Shown: positions 1-8,367 of the stretch, piece after piece
How the letters are laid out: every line of letters begins with the position of its first letter
Numbering within the stretch: position 1 is the stretch's first letter
Source of the DNA: Streptomyces sp. CB09001
GTDB taxonomy: Bacteria; Actinomycetota; Actinomycetes; Streptomycetales; Streptomycetaceae
DNA: 64,000 bases
Direction: 5' to 3'
Assembly (NCBI RefSeq): GCF_003369795.1
Contig: NZ_CP026730.1
Span: 1,426,001-1,490,000 of the forward strand
Notes under the pieces: generated by a model
What the model saw: the letters and a program-made list of their open reading frames with translations, nothing else
Database searches by the model: none
What the model was told of the DNA's origin: nothing
Position numbers and translations under genes: made by a program

Positions 1-24
1 AGTGGCGGGCCGTACGGTGGGCGC

Positions 25-579
25 ATGGACAGCCACGGGCAGTACGAGCAGCAGGTCGGGTGGACCGTCGTCGGCACCGACATAGGTCCGCTGCTGCTGG
101 CCGCCACCCACGACGGTCTCGTCAACGTCGTGTTCCACGCCACCGACGCCACGCGCGGCCGGGCACTCGAAAGGCTCGCGGCCCGGCTGGGCACGGAGCC
201 GGTCGAGGCGCCCGGCTCCCCGCTGCTGGCCGAGGCGATACGCCAGGTCGAGGCGTACTTCGCGGGCCGGAGGCGCGACTTCGAGCTGCCGTTGGACTGG
301 TCGCTGATCTCGGGCTTCAACCGTCAGGTGCTGCGCGAGCTGGCGTCCGGCGTCCCCTACGGCTCGGTCGTCGGTTACGGCGACCTGGCCGGCCGGGTGG
401 GCCAGCCAGGTGCCGCTCAGGCGGTGGGCATGGCCATGGGGGCCAATCCGCTGCCGGTCGTCGTGCCGTGCCACCGGGTCGTGGAGAGCGACGGCGGCAT
501 CGGCGGGTTCGGCGGTGGCGTGGACACCAAGCGGCGGCTGCTCGCGCTGGAGGGTGTGCTGCCCGAGCCGCTGTTCTGA
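25..579 (+). CDS. ogt: Methylated-DNA--protein-cysteine methyltransferase
   Basis: A suicide DNA-repair enzyme that moves the alkyl group from O6-alkylguanine or O4-alkylthymine in DNA to its own cysteine. The C-terminal half carries the diagnostic active-site motif PCHRV, with acceptor Cys149, preceded by a helix-turn-helix DNA-binding segment (VPYGSVVGYGDLA, about residues 111-123) and followed by the conserved GGFGGG loop. At 184 aa it matches the usual single-domain Ogt size. There is no AraC or AdaA domain, so it is a repair enzyme rather than an Ada-type regulator. It stands alone; the next gene is convergent. The ATG at 25 is the first start in the window, and a slightly earlier start outside the window cannot be excluded. 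Confidence 0.93.
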   Translation: MDSHGQYEQQVGWTVVGTDIGPLLLAATHDGLVNVVFHATDATRGRALERLAARLGTEPVEAPGSPLLAEAIRQVEAYFAGRRRDFELPLDWSLISGFNRQVLRELASGVPYGSVVGYGDLAGRVGQPGAAQAVGMAMGANPLPVVVPCHRVVESDGGIGGFGGGVDTKRRLLALEGVLPEPLF

Positions 580-603
580 GGGGCGGACAGCGGCCGGGCG
601 GGG

Positions 604-1047
604 CTACTCGTAGTGCCGGGCCTCGATGATGTTGCCGTCCGGGTCGCCGAAGTAGAAGCTTCGCCTGGCCATGCCGCGGGCGCCGTAGGAGTCGTACGAG
701 AGGTCCGAGACCGGGACGGACTGCTCCTCCAGGCGGGTGCGCAGGGCGTCGAAGTCGTGCGGGGACAGGGACACGCAGATGTGGTTGACGGGATGCCCGG
801 CACTGGTGTCGGCGCCGGGGAGCATACGCATGCGGTCCGCCATGGCGTGCGGCGCGAGATCGAGGATGGTCTCGTCGTTGAGGCGCACGGAGGGGAAGCT
901 CACGGTCCCCGCCGCGTACTCGGTGATCCGCAGGGGCTCGAGGCCCAGGTTCTTCTCGTAGAAGCCGGCCGCGGCGACCGGGTCGCGCACCCAGAGGACG
1001 ATGTGGTCGAGACGTGTCGTCATGTCCGTCATGGCTCCCAGGTTCAT
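604..1047 (-). CDS. VOC-family (glyoxalase/bleomycin-resistance fold) protein
   Basis: A single vicinal-oxygen-chelate domain protein of about 147 aa. The beta-alpha-beta-beta-beta repeats are recognisable: LDHIVLWVRDPVAAAGFYE at the N terminus, and the second module from NHICVSLSPHDFDALRTRL to the terminal FYFGDPDGNIIE, with the metal-ligand His and Glu positions typical of the fold. The substrate is unknown; the family includes lactoylglutathione lyases, dioxygenases and antibiotic-binding proteins. I chose the ATG at 1047 because GGAG lies 6 nt upstream. ATGs at 1032 and 1023 are closer to the conserved domain start but have poorly spaced ribosome sites. It is convergent with ogt and divergent from psuG. 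Confidence 0.85.
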   Translation of the reverse strand: MNLGAMTDMTTRLDHIVLWVRDPVAAAGFYEKNLGLEPLRITEYAAGTVSFPSVRLNDETILDLAPHAMADRMRMLPGADTSAGHPVNHICVSLSPHDFDALRTRLEEQSVPVSDLSYDSYGARGMARRSFYFGDPDGNIIEARHYE

Positions 1048-1175
1048 GGTCGGCTCCGGGGGCCGCAAGGGGCCCGTTCCGGCGCCGTCGGGGTTTGACC
1101 CGGTCCCGCGCCCGCCAGGGATGAGGGAGACCGGAGCTGAGGCTGAGGGAGAACCGTCGGACAGGAGGCAGGCGC

Positions 1176-2084
1176 GTGATGCTGGTGGTGTCGGAAGAGG
1201 TACGGGAGGCGATTGACGCGCGTCGCCCCGTGGTGGCCCTGGAGTCCACGATCATCGCGCACGGCTTGCCCCGCCCGCGCAATCTGCTGGTGGCGCGGGA
1301 GCTGGAGGAGGCGGTGCGCCGGGAGGGCGCGGTACCGGCGACGATCGCCGTGCTGGACGGCCGGCCGCATGTCGGCCTGGACAAGGAGCAGCTGGAGCAG
1401 GTCGCCAACGAGGACGGCATCCGCAAATTGGGACACCGGGACCTGCCGCTCGCGGTGGCCTCCGGTGCGAGCGGGGCGACCACCGTCTCGGCGACCGCCC
1501 TGCTGGCGGACCTCGCGGGCGTACGGGTGTTCGCCACCGGCGGGCTGGGCGGCGTCCACCGGGAGTGGACGGTGACGCAGGACGAGTCGGCCGACCTGGG
1601 TCTGCTGGCCCGCACCCGGATCACGGTGGTCTGCGCGGGCGTGAAGTCCATTCTGGACGTACCGGCGACCCTGCAGCGGCTGGAGACGCTGGGGGTCGCG
1701 GTGGCCGGTTACGGGACGGACCGCTTCCCCGGCTTCTACCTGTCCGACTCGGGACATCCGGTGGACTGGAGGCTGGACGACCCGGGACAGGTGGCGGCGG
1801 TCATGCGGGCGCAGGACGCGCTGGACGGACCGCGGTCCGCGCTCGTGGTCGCCAACCCCGTTCCCGAGGAGGAGCAGCTCGATCCCGTGCTCCACGCGCG
1901 CGTGCTCGCCGACGCGCTGCACGCCTGCGAGGCGGAGGGGGTGTCGGGCCAGGCGGTCACGCCGTTCCTCCTCGAACGCCTGGTGCGGCTCACCGACGGC
2001 GCCTCGCTGAGCGCCAACCTGGCGGCGGTGCGGGGGAACGTGCGGCTGGCGGCCCGGATCGCGGCGGCCTGGACCGCGGCATGA
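1176..2084 (+). CDS. psuG: Pseudouridine-5'-phosphate glycosidase
   Basis: Cleaves the C-C glycosidic bond of pseudouridine 5'-phosphate reversibly, giving uracil and ribose 5-phosphate, in pseudouridine salvage. The 302-aa protein shows family (YeiN/IndA) signatures: ESTIIAHGLPRPRN near residue 24, the GGLGGVHRE loop near residue 121, and the YGTDRFPGFYLSDSG segment near residue 180. The start is GTG with AGGAGG 7 nt upstream (1163-1168); an ATG follows immediately. Its stop overlaps the next start as ATGA, so translation is coupled to the PfkB kinase, which would supply the phosphorylated substrate. The pair makes a complete two-step catabolic unit, although no dedicated nucleoside transporter is adjacent. 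Confidence 0.92.
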   Translation: MMLVVSEEVREAIDARRPVVALESTIIAHGLPRPRNLLVARELEEAVRREGAVPATIAVLDGRPHVGLDKEQLEQVANEDGIRKLGHRDLPLAVASGASGATTVSATALLADLAGVRVFATGGLGGVHREWTVTQDESADLGLLARTRITVVCAGVKSILDVPATLQRLETLGVAVAGYGTDRFPGFYLSDSGHPVDWRLDDPGQVAAVMRAQDALDGPRSALVVANPVPEEEQLDPVLHARVLADALHACEAEGVSGQAVTPFLLERLVRLTDGASLSANLAAVRGNVRLAARIAAAWTAA

Positions 2085-3016
2085 GCCTCGCCCCGGGCGG
2101 TGCGCTGCTGGTCGTCGGGGACGTCGTCACCGACATCGTCGCCCGGCACCGGGGGCCGCTGGCCGCCGGCACGGACACCGTCGCCGCGGTCCGGCGGCTG
2201 CCCGGCGGGGCGGGTGCCAACGTGGCCTGCTGGGCCGCGCACGAGGGGTGCGAGGACGTGCGGCTGCTGGGCCGGGTGGGCACCGACGCGTCCGCGTGGC
2301 ACGAACGGGAGCTGACGGCCTGCGGGGTGCGTCCGCTCCTCGTCGTGGACTCGGTGGCGCCCACGGGGACGGTGATCTGCCTGGTCGACACCGCCGACTC
2401 GGCCGAGCGGACGTTCCTCACGGACAGCGGGGCGGCGTTGCGGATCGGGCCGGGCGACTGGTCGGACACGCTGCTCGAAGGCGTGGGCCGGCTGCACCTC
2501 TCGGGCTACCTCCTCTTCTCGGAGCCGGGCAGGGCCCTGGTGTCGGTCGCTCTGGCGGCGGCCGGTACGCATGGGGTGCCGGTGAGTCTGGACCCGGCGT
2601 CGGCCGGGTTCCTCACCGCGCTGGGCGTCGACCGTTTCCTCGGCCTGGTCGAGGGCGTGGACGTGCTGCTGCCCAGCCGTGACGAGGCGTGTCTGCTCAC
2701 CGGCCTGCCCGACGCGGCGGACGCGGCGGCGAAGCTCAGCCGGCACGTTCCGCTGGTGATCGTCAAGCAGGGGGCGGAGGGGGCCCTGGTGGCGCGGTCC
2801 GGCACCGTGGGCGCGCGGGTCGCCGCGGTCACGGCGGTACCGCGGGACAGCACGGGCGCCGGCGACGCCTTCACCGGCGCGTTCCTCGCCGCGCTGCTCG
2901 CGGGCGCGGCGGCCGAGGAGGCCACGGCCGCCGGGTGCCGGGCGGGCGCACGGGCGGTCGAACGGGTGGGCGGGAGACCGCCACGAGCGGCCGGCCGGGG
3001 GCCGGGCGACGGTTAG
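2081..3016 (+). CDS. psuK: PfkB-family sugar kinase, probable pseudouridine kinase
   Basis: A ribokinase-fold kinase of 311 aa. It has the N-terminal GGAGANVA substrate-binding motif (about residues 45-52) and the C-terminal PfkB signature DSTGAGDAF, whose GAGD supplies the catalytic base (Asp262). PfkB proteins phosphorylate many sugars and nucleosides. The specific call, phosphorylation of pseudouridine to its 5'-phosphate, rests on the 4-bp overlap with psuG and on the known psuK-psuG arrangement. The C-terminal tail (VGGRPPRAAGRGPGDG) is low-complexity and probably dispensable. If the substrate assignment is wrong, the best alternative is another nucleoside or ribose kinase. Confidence 0.85.
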   Translation: MSLAPGGALLVVGDVVTDIVARHRGPLAAGTDTVAAVRRLPGGAGANVACWAAHEGCEDVRLLGRVGTDASAWHERELTACGVRPLLVVDSVAPTGTVICLVDTADSAERTFLTDSGAALRIGPGDWSDTLLEGVGRLHLSGYLLFSEPGRALVSVALAAAGTHGVPVSLDPASAGFLTALGVDRFLGLVEGVDVLLPSRDEACLLTGLPDAADAAAKLSRHVPLVIVKQGAEGALVARSGTVGARVAAVTAVPRDSTGAGDAFTGAFLAALLAGAAAEEATAAGCRAGARAVERVGGRPPRAAGRGPGDG

Positions 3017-3029
3017 CGGGGCTCAGGGG

Positions 3030-3824
3030 TCACCCCTTGCGTCCCCACGCCGAGATCATCGGCGCCGTTGCGAGGTCCATACCGCCGGACGCGACGTTCG
3101 CGAGGTGGCGGTCGATGTCGTCGTGGGTGGCCACTTGGGCGGCGACCAGCTGGTCGCGGATCTGTCGTACCGTCGCGGACTCCAGCGCGGCGCACGCGGG
3201 TGAGGTGACCGGGAAGTAGGCGTCGGCCTCCACTCGGCGCAGTCCCGCCTCCCGGAGCAGCCGGGGCAGTCGGCGGCCGTAGGAGAGGTCGGCGCCGCGA
3301 CGGGACAGCAGTTGGCGGAAGCCGTGCCGGAGCCGGTTCGCCAGCTCCTGCTCGGGTCCGTGCTCGTCGGGGCAGAGCAGGGGCTGGAGTGCCGGATCGG
3401 CGTCCTCGACCAGGAGGCGGCCACCGGGACGCAAGGCCTTGATCATCGACCGCAACGCCCTGTCCCGGTCGGGCACATGGACGAGGACGAGGCGTGCGTG
3501 GACCAGGTCGAAGCCGTCCCCGGGCGGTTCCTCCGCCCCCACGTCGTGCACGCGCACCTCGACCGGCGGCCGGCCGGCCGGGGCGACCCGCGAGGTGTCG
3601 ATGTCCGTCGCGAGGACCCTGCCGGTCGGTCCCACCCGCTTGGCCAGCCACGACGCCACGGAGGTGCCTCCGGCTCCGACCTCCCAGCAGCGCCAGCCGG
3701 GGCCGACGCCGAGTGCCTCCAGGTGCCGGAACGTCGTGGGGTCGAAGAGCGTGGCGAAGGCGTCGAAGCGCTCCGCCGCCTCGGACTGCCCGTTGTCGAG
3801 GAGGTATCCGTCGGTTCGCGTCAT
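3030..3824 (-). CDS. Class I SAM-dependent methyltransferase
   Basis: A 264-aa Rossmann-fold methyltransferase. The SAM-binding motif I is WEVGAGGTSVASWLA (about residues 46-60), followed by the acidic motif II (VLATDID) and the post-motif region FDLVHARLVLVHVPD, then ALRPGGRLLVED. This arrangement resembles the UbiE/Coq5 type small-molecule methyltransferases. The substrate cannot be inferred. The ATG at 3824 gives the natural N terminus; longer in-frame extension upstream is antisense to corA and is not credible. It lies convergent to psuK with only 13 bp between stops, and divergent from corA. Confidence 0.85.
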   Translation of the reverse strand: MTRTDGYLLDNGQSEAAERFDAFATLFDPTTFRHLEALGVGPGWRCWEVGAGGTSVASWLAKRVGPTGRVLATDIDTSRVAPAGRPPVEVRVHDVGAEEPPGDGFDLVHARLVLVHVPDRDRALRSMIKALRPGGRLLVEDADPALQPLLCPDEHGPEQELANRLRHGFRQLLSRRGADLSYGRRLPRLLREAGLRRVEADAYFPVTSPACAALESATVRQIRDQLVAAQVATHDDIDRHLANVASGGMDLATAPMISAWGRKG

Positions 3825-4067
3825 GCTGCGATCATCCCAGTTGTCCCGCTTGCCCGAAGTGGGCGACGCTCCGGCACGCGGGCCCCCTCCGCGACGGCCG
3901 GGTCGGCTCGGGACGAGGCGTGCGGGCCCGAACGGTCCGTCCACAGGCGGGAACAAAGCGGAATTCCCCGTTTCCACAGGCGCGTTCGCCGTGCCCGCCG
4001 GCCTGGCAAACTGGCCTGCCAAGGCGCGGGAAGCACAGCGCGAGGGGACCCACGCGGGGAGATTCGA

Positions 4068-5195
4068 ATGACCATGGCGGGCAATTTGCGGAAGGTCACG
4101 GGGCTGGGCAGGGTCGGCGGCCTGCGGAAGGTGGCACGGCTGGCCCGCCGGCGGCCGCGGGTGGACCTGAGCCACCCCGCCCGCTCCCCGCTGGGTTCCT
4201 CGGTGGTGAACTGCGTGACCTACCGGGACGGTGTCCGCATGCCCGAGGCCGGCGATCCGGTCGACGTCGTGGCGCGGATGCGCAGGCGCGGGGAGGGTTT
4301 CGTCTGGCTCGGCCTGCACGAGCCGACGGACCAGGAGTTCGAGGGTGTCGCGGAGCTCTTCGAGCTGCATCCGCTGGCGGTCGAGGACGCGATCGAGGCC
4401 CACCAGAGGCCCAAGGTGGAGCGGTACGGAGAGACGCTCTTCGCCGTGTTCAAGACGGTCTGCTACGTGGAGCACGAGGAGCTGACGGCCACCAGCGAGG
4501 TGGTGAGCACCGGCGAGATCATGGTGTTCGCCGGGCAGGACTTCGTGATCACCGTGCGGCACGGGAGGCACGGCTCGCTGGGACCGCTGCGGGAGGGACT
4601 GGAGTCCGATCCGGCCCAGCTCGCCAAGGGTCCGTCGGCGGTACTGCACGCGATCGCGGACCATGTGGTGGACGACTTCCTGAGCGTCATCGAGTCGGTC
4701 CAGGGGGACATCGACCGCGTCGAGACCGAGGTGTTCGCGGAGAACGGTGCCCGGGCCGACCCGGGTCGCATCTACCAGCTCAAGCGTGAACTCCTGGAGC
4801 TGCGGCGGGCCGTGGTGCCGCTCGGCCGGCCGCTGGAGGAGCTGGCCACCCGGCCGTTCCGCGTTGTCGAGCCGGAGATACAGGCCTACTTCCGCGACGT
4901 CGCCGACCACCTGCTGCGGGCCACCGAGCAGATCGCGGCGTTCGACGAACTCCTCAACTCCATCCTCCAGGCGCACCTGGCCCGCGTGACGGTCGCGCAG
5001 AACGAGGACATGCGGAAGATCACGGCCTGGGCCGCCATCGTCGCGGTGCCCACGATGATCTGCGGCGTGTACGGCATGAACTTCGACCACATGCCGGAAC
5101 TGGGCTGGCGGTACGGCTACGGCCTGGTCCTCGGCGTGATAGCCGTCGGCTGCCTGGCGCTGCACCGGGGTTTCCGGCGCAACGGCTGGCTCTGA
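4068..5195 (+). CDS. corA: CorA-family magnesium/cobalt transport protein
   Basis: A 375-aa 2-TM-GxN divalent-cation channel. The signature YGMNF is at residues 335-339 at the end of the first membrane helix (ITAWAAIVAVPTMICGV), with a second helix (YGLVLGVIAVGCLALH) close to the C terminus. The large N-terminal cytoplasmic funnel domain is helical and acidic. The first 40 residues are strongly basic (LARRRPR and similar), longer than in E. coli CorA but common in actinobacteria. ATG at 4068 is the only sensible start; GGGGAG lies upstream. It is a single gene, followed by a GC-rich hairpin. Confidence 0.92.
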   Translation: MTMAGNLRKVTGLGRVGGLRKVARLARRRPRVDLSHPARSPLGSSVVNCVTYRDGVRMPEAGDPVDVVARMRRRGEGFVWLGLHEPTDQEFEGVAELFELHPLAVEDAIEAHQRPKVERYGETLFAVFKTVCYVEHEELTATSEVVSTGEIMVFAGQDFVITVRHGRHGSLGPLREGLESDPAQLAKGPSAVLHAIADHVVDDFLSVIESVQGDIDRVETEVFAENGARADPGRIYQLKRELLELRRAVVPLGRPLEELATRPFRVVEPEIQAYFRDVADHLLRATEQIAAFDELLNSILQAHLARVTVAQNEDMRKITAWAAIVAVPTMICGVYGMNFDHMPELGWRYGYGLVLGVIAVGCLALHRGFRRNGWL

Positions 5196-5196
5196 G

Positions 5197-5221
5197 GGGC
5201 CGGCCCGCACCGGGCCGGCCC
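5197..5221 (+). terminator. GC-rich hairpin after corA
   Basis: Perfect 11-bp inverted repeat GGGCCGGCCCG / CGGGCCGGCCC with a CAC loop, starting two bases after the corA stop. It has no U-tract, as is usual for Streptomyces terminators. It sits between two convergent genes and could serve both. Confidence 0.7.
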
Positions 5222-5261
5222 GCACCGGGTCAGCCGCACCGGGTCAGCCGCTCCGGTCAGC
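5221..5261. repeat. 14-bp tandem repeat at the corA/kinase-like junction
   Basis: Two exact copies of CGCACCGGGTCAGC (5221-5234, 5235-5248) are followed by a degenerate 13-bp copy (5249-5261). The TCA inside the third copy is the stop codon (TGA, minus strand) of the convergent uridine-kinase-like gene. Expansion or contraction here would therefore act right at that gene's 3' end. Confidence 0.8.
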
Positions 5262-5889
5262 CGCTCCAGGCGGGATGCCGTGGATCGTCGGCGCGCACGA
5301 GGACGTCCGCGGTGCCCGAGGGGTCGGTCTCCTCGTCGTAGCGATCGAAGGCGGGCAGGGTCCACTGCTCGGTCTCGGGGGTGCGGCGACGCAGGGCGCC
5401 CGGGGTGAGGACGAGATGGACGCTCAGATCGAGGGGGAACCAGTGACGGAGCAGAAAGGGCCCGTGGAGCAGCAGCGCACCGCCGGGAGGGAGTTGGGCG
5501 TAGGGGCTGCGGGTGGCTCGGTCGGTGACCGGGTCCCACAGGTCGGGCAGGACCCGCCCGTCGCCGCCGGGACCGAGGGGGTCGAAGACCTCACGCCACA
5601 GAGCACCGGTGTCGTACCAGCCGTTGTAGTAGGACTCGACGTCCTGGTGCCCGTACTCCAGGCGGAGCGAGGCGGGGCGCAGGAAGCCCGGCGTTCCGAC
5701 GACGAGGGACGGGCGTCCGCGCACGCGCAACGCCTCACTGACCCGTTCGGCGAGGTCGCCGGGACGGGCGGCGGGGGCGCCGTCGAGGGCGACGCGCGTC
5801 CAGGCACTGCCGTCGGTGGGCTCCAGGTCGAGCAGTCGCTCGGCGAGCCGGTCGCCGAGCCGGTCCCAGGTGATCGCTTCCAGTCGCAC
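5257..5889 (-). CDS. Uridine-kinase-like P-loop-fold protein
   Basis: A 210-aa protein resembling Streptomyces proteins commonly annotated as uridine kinase. Recognisable blocks are VALDGAPAARPGDLAERV at about residues 31-48, YYNGWYDTGALWREVFDPL in the middle (the region that binds the nucleoside in true uridine kinases), LPDLWDPVTDRATRSPYA, and LLLHGPFLLRHWFPLDL. The expected Walker A lysine (GKS/T) is missing: DGAPAARPG takes its place. Catalysis is therefore uncertain, and the protein may be a regulator or bind nucleotides differently. GTG at 5889, preceded by GGGCGG, starts the protein at VRLEAITW. An ATG at 5896 is in another frame. Confidence 0.75.
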   Translation of the reverse strand: MRLEAITWDRLGDRLAERLLDLEPTDGSAWTRVALDGAPAARPGDLAERVSEALRVRGRPSLVVGTPGFLRPASLRLEYGHQDVESYYNGWYDTGALWREVFDPLGPGGDGRVLPDLWDPVTDRATRSPYAQLPPGGALLLHGPFLLRHWFPLDLSVHLVLTPGALRRRTPETEQWTLPAFDRYDEETDPSGTADVLVRADDPRHPAWSG

Positions 5890-6103
5890 CCGCCCATGAT
5901 GCGTCAGCTGCCGCGTCGGTCGACACGACGGTTGCCGCGCCGGACGGCGCCTCGCCCTGCTGGACGCTCGCGCATGGGGCCGCGGCGCTCGGCCATGGTC
6001 ACCGTGCCGGTGCGGAGGTTGACTTGGGGGGACCGACGGGCGGTGACGCCGCGAGGGCGTGCACCGGACCGACAGCCGTTCGACGAGTGGGAGTTGACGC
6101 GAC

Positions 6104-6582
6104 ATGGGCGAGGGGCCGTACTTCGTACTGACGGTGCTGGGCGTGCTCGGGACCGGTGTGACCGCTGGTGTCTTCTGTGCGTTCTCCACCTTCGTCATGC
6201 GGGGGCTCGCCGCACTGCCGCCCGCCCAGGGGGTCGCCGCGATGAACGCGATCAACACGGCCGCCGTACGGCCGGCCTTCATGTCGGTGTTCCTCGGGAC
6301 GGCGGTGCTGGCCGCGGTGATCGCCGTGGCCACGCTGGTGCTGTGGCCGGAGGAGGCGGCGGTGGAGCTGCTGCTGGGCAGCGGGCTCTACCTGGTCGGA
6401 TCGTTCGGGGTGACCGCGCGGCCAACGTGCCGCGCAACGCCGCGCTGCTCCGGCTGGAGCCGGGCTCCACGGAGGCGGCCGAGCGCTGGCCGGCCTACGT
6501 GCGCGAGTGGACCGCCTGGAACCACGTGCGTGCGGTTGCCTCGGCCGCCGCGGCGGTGGCGTACGTGCTGGCCCTCGCCTGA
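6104..6582 (+). pseudogene. DUF1772-type membrane protein gene, frameshifted
   Basis: The reading frame from ATG 6104 encodes a four-helix membrane protein of DUF1772 type (TGVTAGVFCAFSTFVMRGL, MNAINTAAVRPAFMSVFLG). At about 6418 homology moves to the -1 frame, where the expected continuation NVPRNAALLRLEPGS to AVAYVLALA runs to a stop at 6582. Restoring one G (gcgcgg to gcggcgg near 6415-6421) gives a single uninterrupted protein of about 159 aa ending FGVTAAANVPRNAALL. Either the gene is newly inactivated or this is a base-call error; the sequence alone cannot decide. Upstream it diverges from the uridine-kinase-like gene, and GGAG lies about 10 nt before the ATG. Confidence 0.8.
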
Positions 6583-6711
6583 GTCGGGACGCCGTGGGCG
6601 AGGAGCCGTCCGGCGGCGCTCTGCGCGCGGGGCGGACCGGTCGTATCGTGGAGCGGGAGAGTGCCGCCCCACGGCGCACGGCCAGCCACCGCGCAGGCAA
6701 GGAAGACGGCC

Positions 6712-8202
6712 ATGGCCGATCCCAAGGGTTTCCTGACGACACCCCGCGAGGAGTGGCCCCGCAGGCCGGCCGGGGAGCGGGTCCGGGACTGGGACGAGGT
6801 GTACGTCCCGGGAGCGCTGCTGCCGATCGTCGGCCGGCAGGCCGACCGGTGCATGGACTGCGGCGTCCCCTTCTGCCACGAGGCCTGTCCCCTGGGCAAC
6901 CTGATCCCGGAGTGGAACGACCTGGTCTCCCGGTCGGACTGGCGGGCGGCGAGCGAGCGGCTGCACGCCACGAACAACTTCCCGGAGTTCACCGGCCGGT
7001 TGTGCCCGGCGCCGTGCGAGGCGGGCTGTGTGCTCGCGATCAACCAGCCCGCCGTCACCATCAAGAACGTCGAGTGCGCGATCGGGGACATGGCCTGGGA
7101 GGAGGGCTTCGTGCCGCCCCGGCCGCCGGAGCGGCTGTCCGGCAGGACGGTGGCGGTGATCGGCTCGGGACCCACGGGTCTCGCGGCGGCGCAGCAGTTG
7201 ACCCGGGCCGGGCACACGGTCGCGGTGTACGAGCGGGACGACCGGATCGGGGGGCTGCTGCGGTACGGGATCCCCGAGTTCAAGATGGAGAAGCGGCACC
7301 TGGAGCGGCGCGTCGGCCAGATGCGGGCGGAGGGCACGAGGTTCCGTACCTCGACGGCGGTCGGACGGGACGTGGACGCCGCCGGGCTGCGGGCTCGCTA
7401 CGACGCGGTGGTGATCGCCACCGGGGCGACGGCGTGGCGCGAGCTGACCGTGCCGGGCCGGGAACTGGCGGGGGTGCATCAGGCGATGGAGTACCTGCCG
7501 CTGGCCAACCGGGTGTGCGAGGGCGACCTCGAGTCCTCCCCGCTGTCCGCCGCCGGGCGGCATGTCGTCATCGTCGGTGGTGGCGACACGGGCGCGGACT
7601 GTCTCGGTACGGCGGTGCGGGAGCGGGCCGCGTCCGTGACGCAGCTGGACATCTACGCGCAGCCGGGTGCGGAGCGCGACGAGCAGGCCGAGCCCTGGCC
7701 CACCTATCCGCGCCTGTACCGGCTGTCGGCGGCGCACGAGGAGGCACGCGACCTGGGGTCGGCGCCGGCGGCGGACGCGGACGCGCGGCTGTTCGCGGCG
7801 TCCACGCTCCGCTTCACCGGCGACGAGCGGGGGCATGTGCGTGCGCTGCATCTGGTCGGGGTGGACGCCGGTCGCCGTCCACTGCCCGGCAGCGAGCGGT
7901 CGCTCCCCGCCGACCTGGTCCTCCTCGCCCTGGGCTTCTCGGGGCCCGACCGGCGGGACGGGCTCGTCGACGGACTGGGACTGGACATGGAGCCCCGTGG
8001 CACGATCGCCCGGGACCGGGACTTCGCGACCAATGTTCCGGGGGTGTTCGCCGCCGGGGACGCGGCACGCGGGCAGTCACTGGTCGTCTGGGCGATCGCG
8101 GAGGGGCGTTCGGTCGCGGCGGCCGTCGACCGGCACCTGTCGGGTGGCGGCACCCGGCTGCCGGCCCCGGTCGGTCCGGACGACCGGCCGATGACGGCCT
8201 GA
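6712..8202 (+). CDS. Glutamate synthase small-subunit paralogue (orphan GltD)
   Basis: A 496-aa FAD/NAD(P)-binding iron-sulfur oxidoreductase. The N terminus holds the [4Fe-4S] cysteines C47, C50, C55 and C59 (CMDCGVPFCHEACP), followed by a first dinucleotide motif [13 protein letters not shown], a second [12 protein letters not shown], and the C-terminal FAD motif GVFAAGDAARGQS. It parallels the gltD at 60747-62210 almost end to end, but no gltB lies next to it. It may supply electrons to a distant partner, substitute for the second GltD, or act as an independent oxidoreductase. Start ATG 6712 has AAGGAAG upstream; earlier in-frame ATGs lack the conserved MADPKGF start. Confidence 0.88.
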   Translation: MADPKGFLTTPREEWPRRPAGERVRDWDEVYVPGALLPIVGRQADRCMDCGVPFCHEACPLGNLIPEWNDLVSRSDWRAASERLHATNNFPEFTGRLCPAPCEAGCVLAINQPAVTIKNVECAIGDMAWEEGFVPPRPPERLSGRTVAVIGSGPTGLAAAQQLTRAGHTVAVYERDDRIGGLLRYGIPEFKMEKRHLERRVGQMRAEGTRFRTSTAVGRDVDAAGLRARYDAVVIATGATAWRELTVPGRELAGVHQAMEYLPLANRVCEGDLESSPLSAAGRHVVIVGGGDTGADCLGTAVRERAASVTQLDIYAQPGAERDEQAEPWPTYPRLYRLSAAHEEARDLGSAPAADADARLFAASTLRFTGDERGHVRALHLVGVDAGRRPLPGSERSLPADLVLLALGFSGPDRRDGLVDGLGLDMEPRGTIARDRDFATNVPGVFAAGDAARGQSLVVWAIAEGRSVAAAVDRHLSGGGTRLPAPVGPDDRPMTA

Positions 8203-8210
8203 CCGGGGTG

Positions 8211-8229
8211 CGGTCGCCATGGGCGACCG
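8211..8229 (+). terminator. Hairpin after the orphan gltD
   Basis: Perfect 8-bp inverted repeat CGGTCGCC / GGCGACCG with a 3-nt loop, starting 9 nt after the stop codon. No U-run follows. It lies between convergent transcription units. An A/T-richer stretch (8325-8360) follows. Confidence 0.6.
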
Positions 8230-8367
8230 GATCCCGGACGTCGGTCTGGAGGTACTCCGTCCTCTCCGCCGGGATACCGGTCGTACATCCGCGCGGGGCG
8301 CGATCGGATCGGTGGTCAACTCAGTGCCAAACAGCTTAAGAACAAACAATCAAAGGGGGTGCACGTT

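Noticed and set aside
8077..8349. A 90-codon minus-strand frame between the orphan gltD and the DUF397 gene
   Set aside because: Overlaps the end of gltD and its terminator, is Arg/Ser/Pro-rich and has no good ribosome site.
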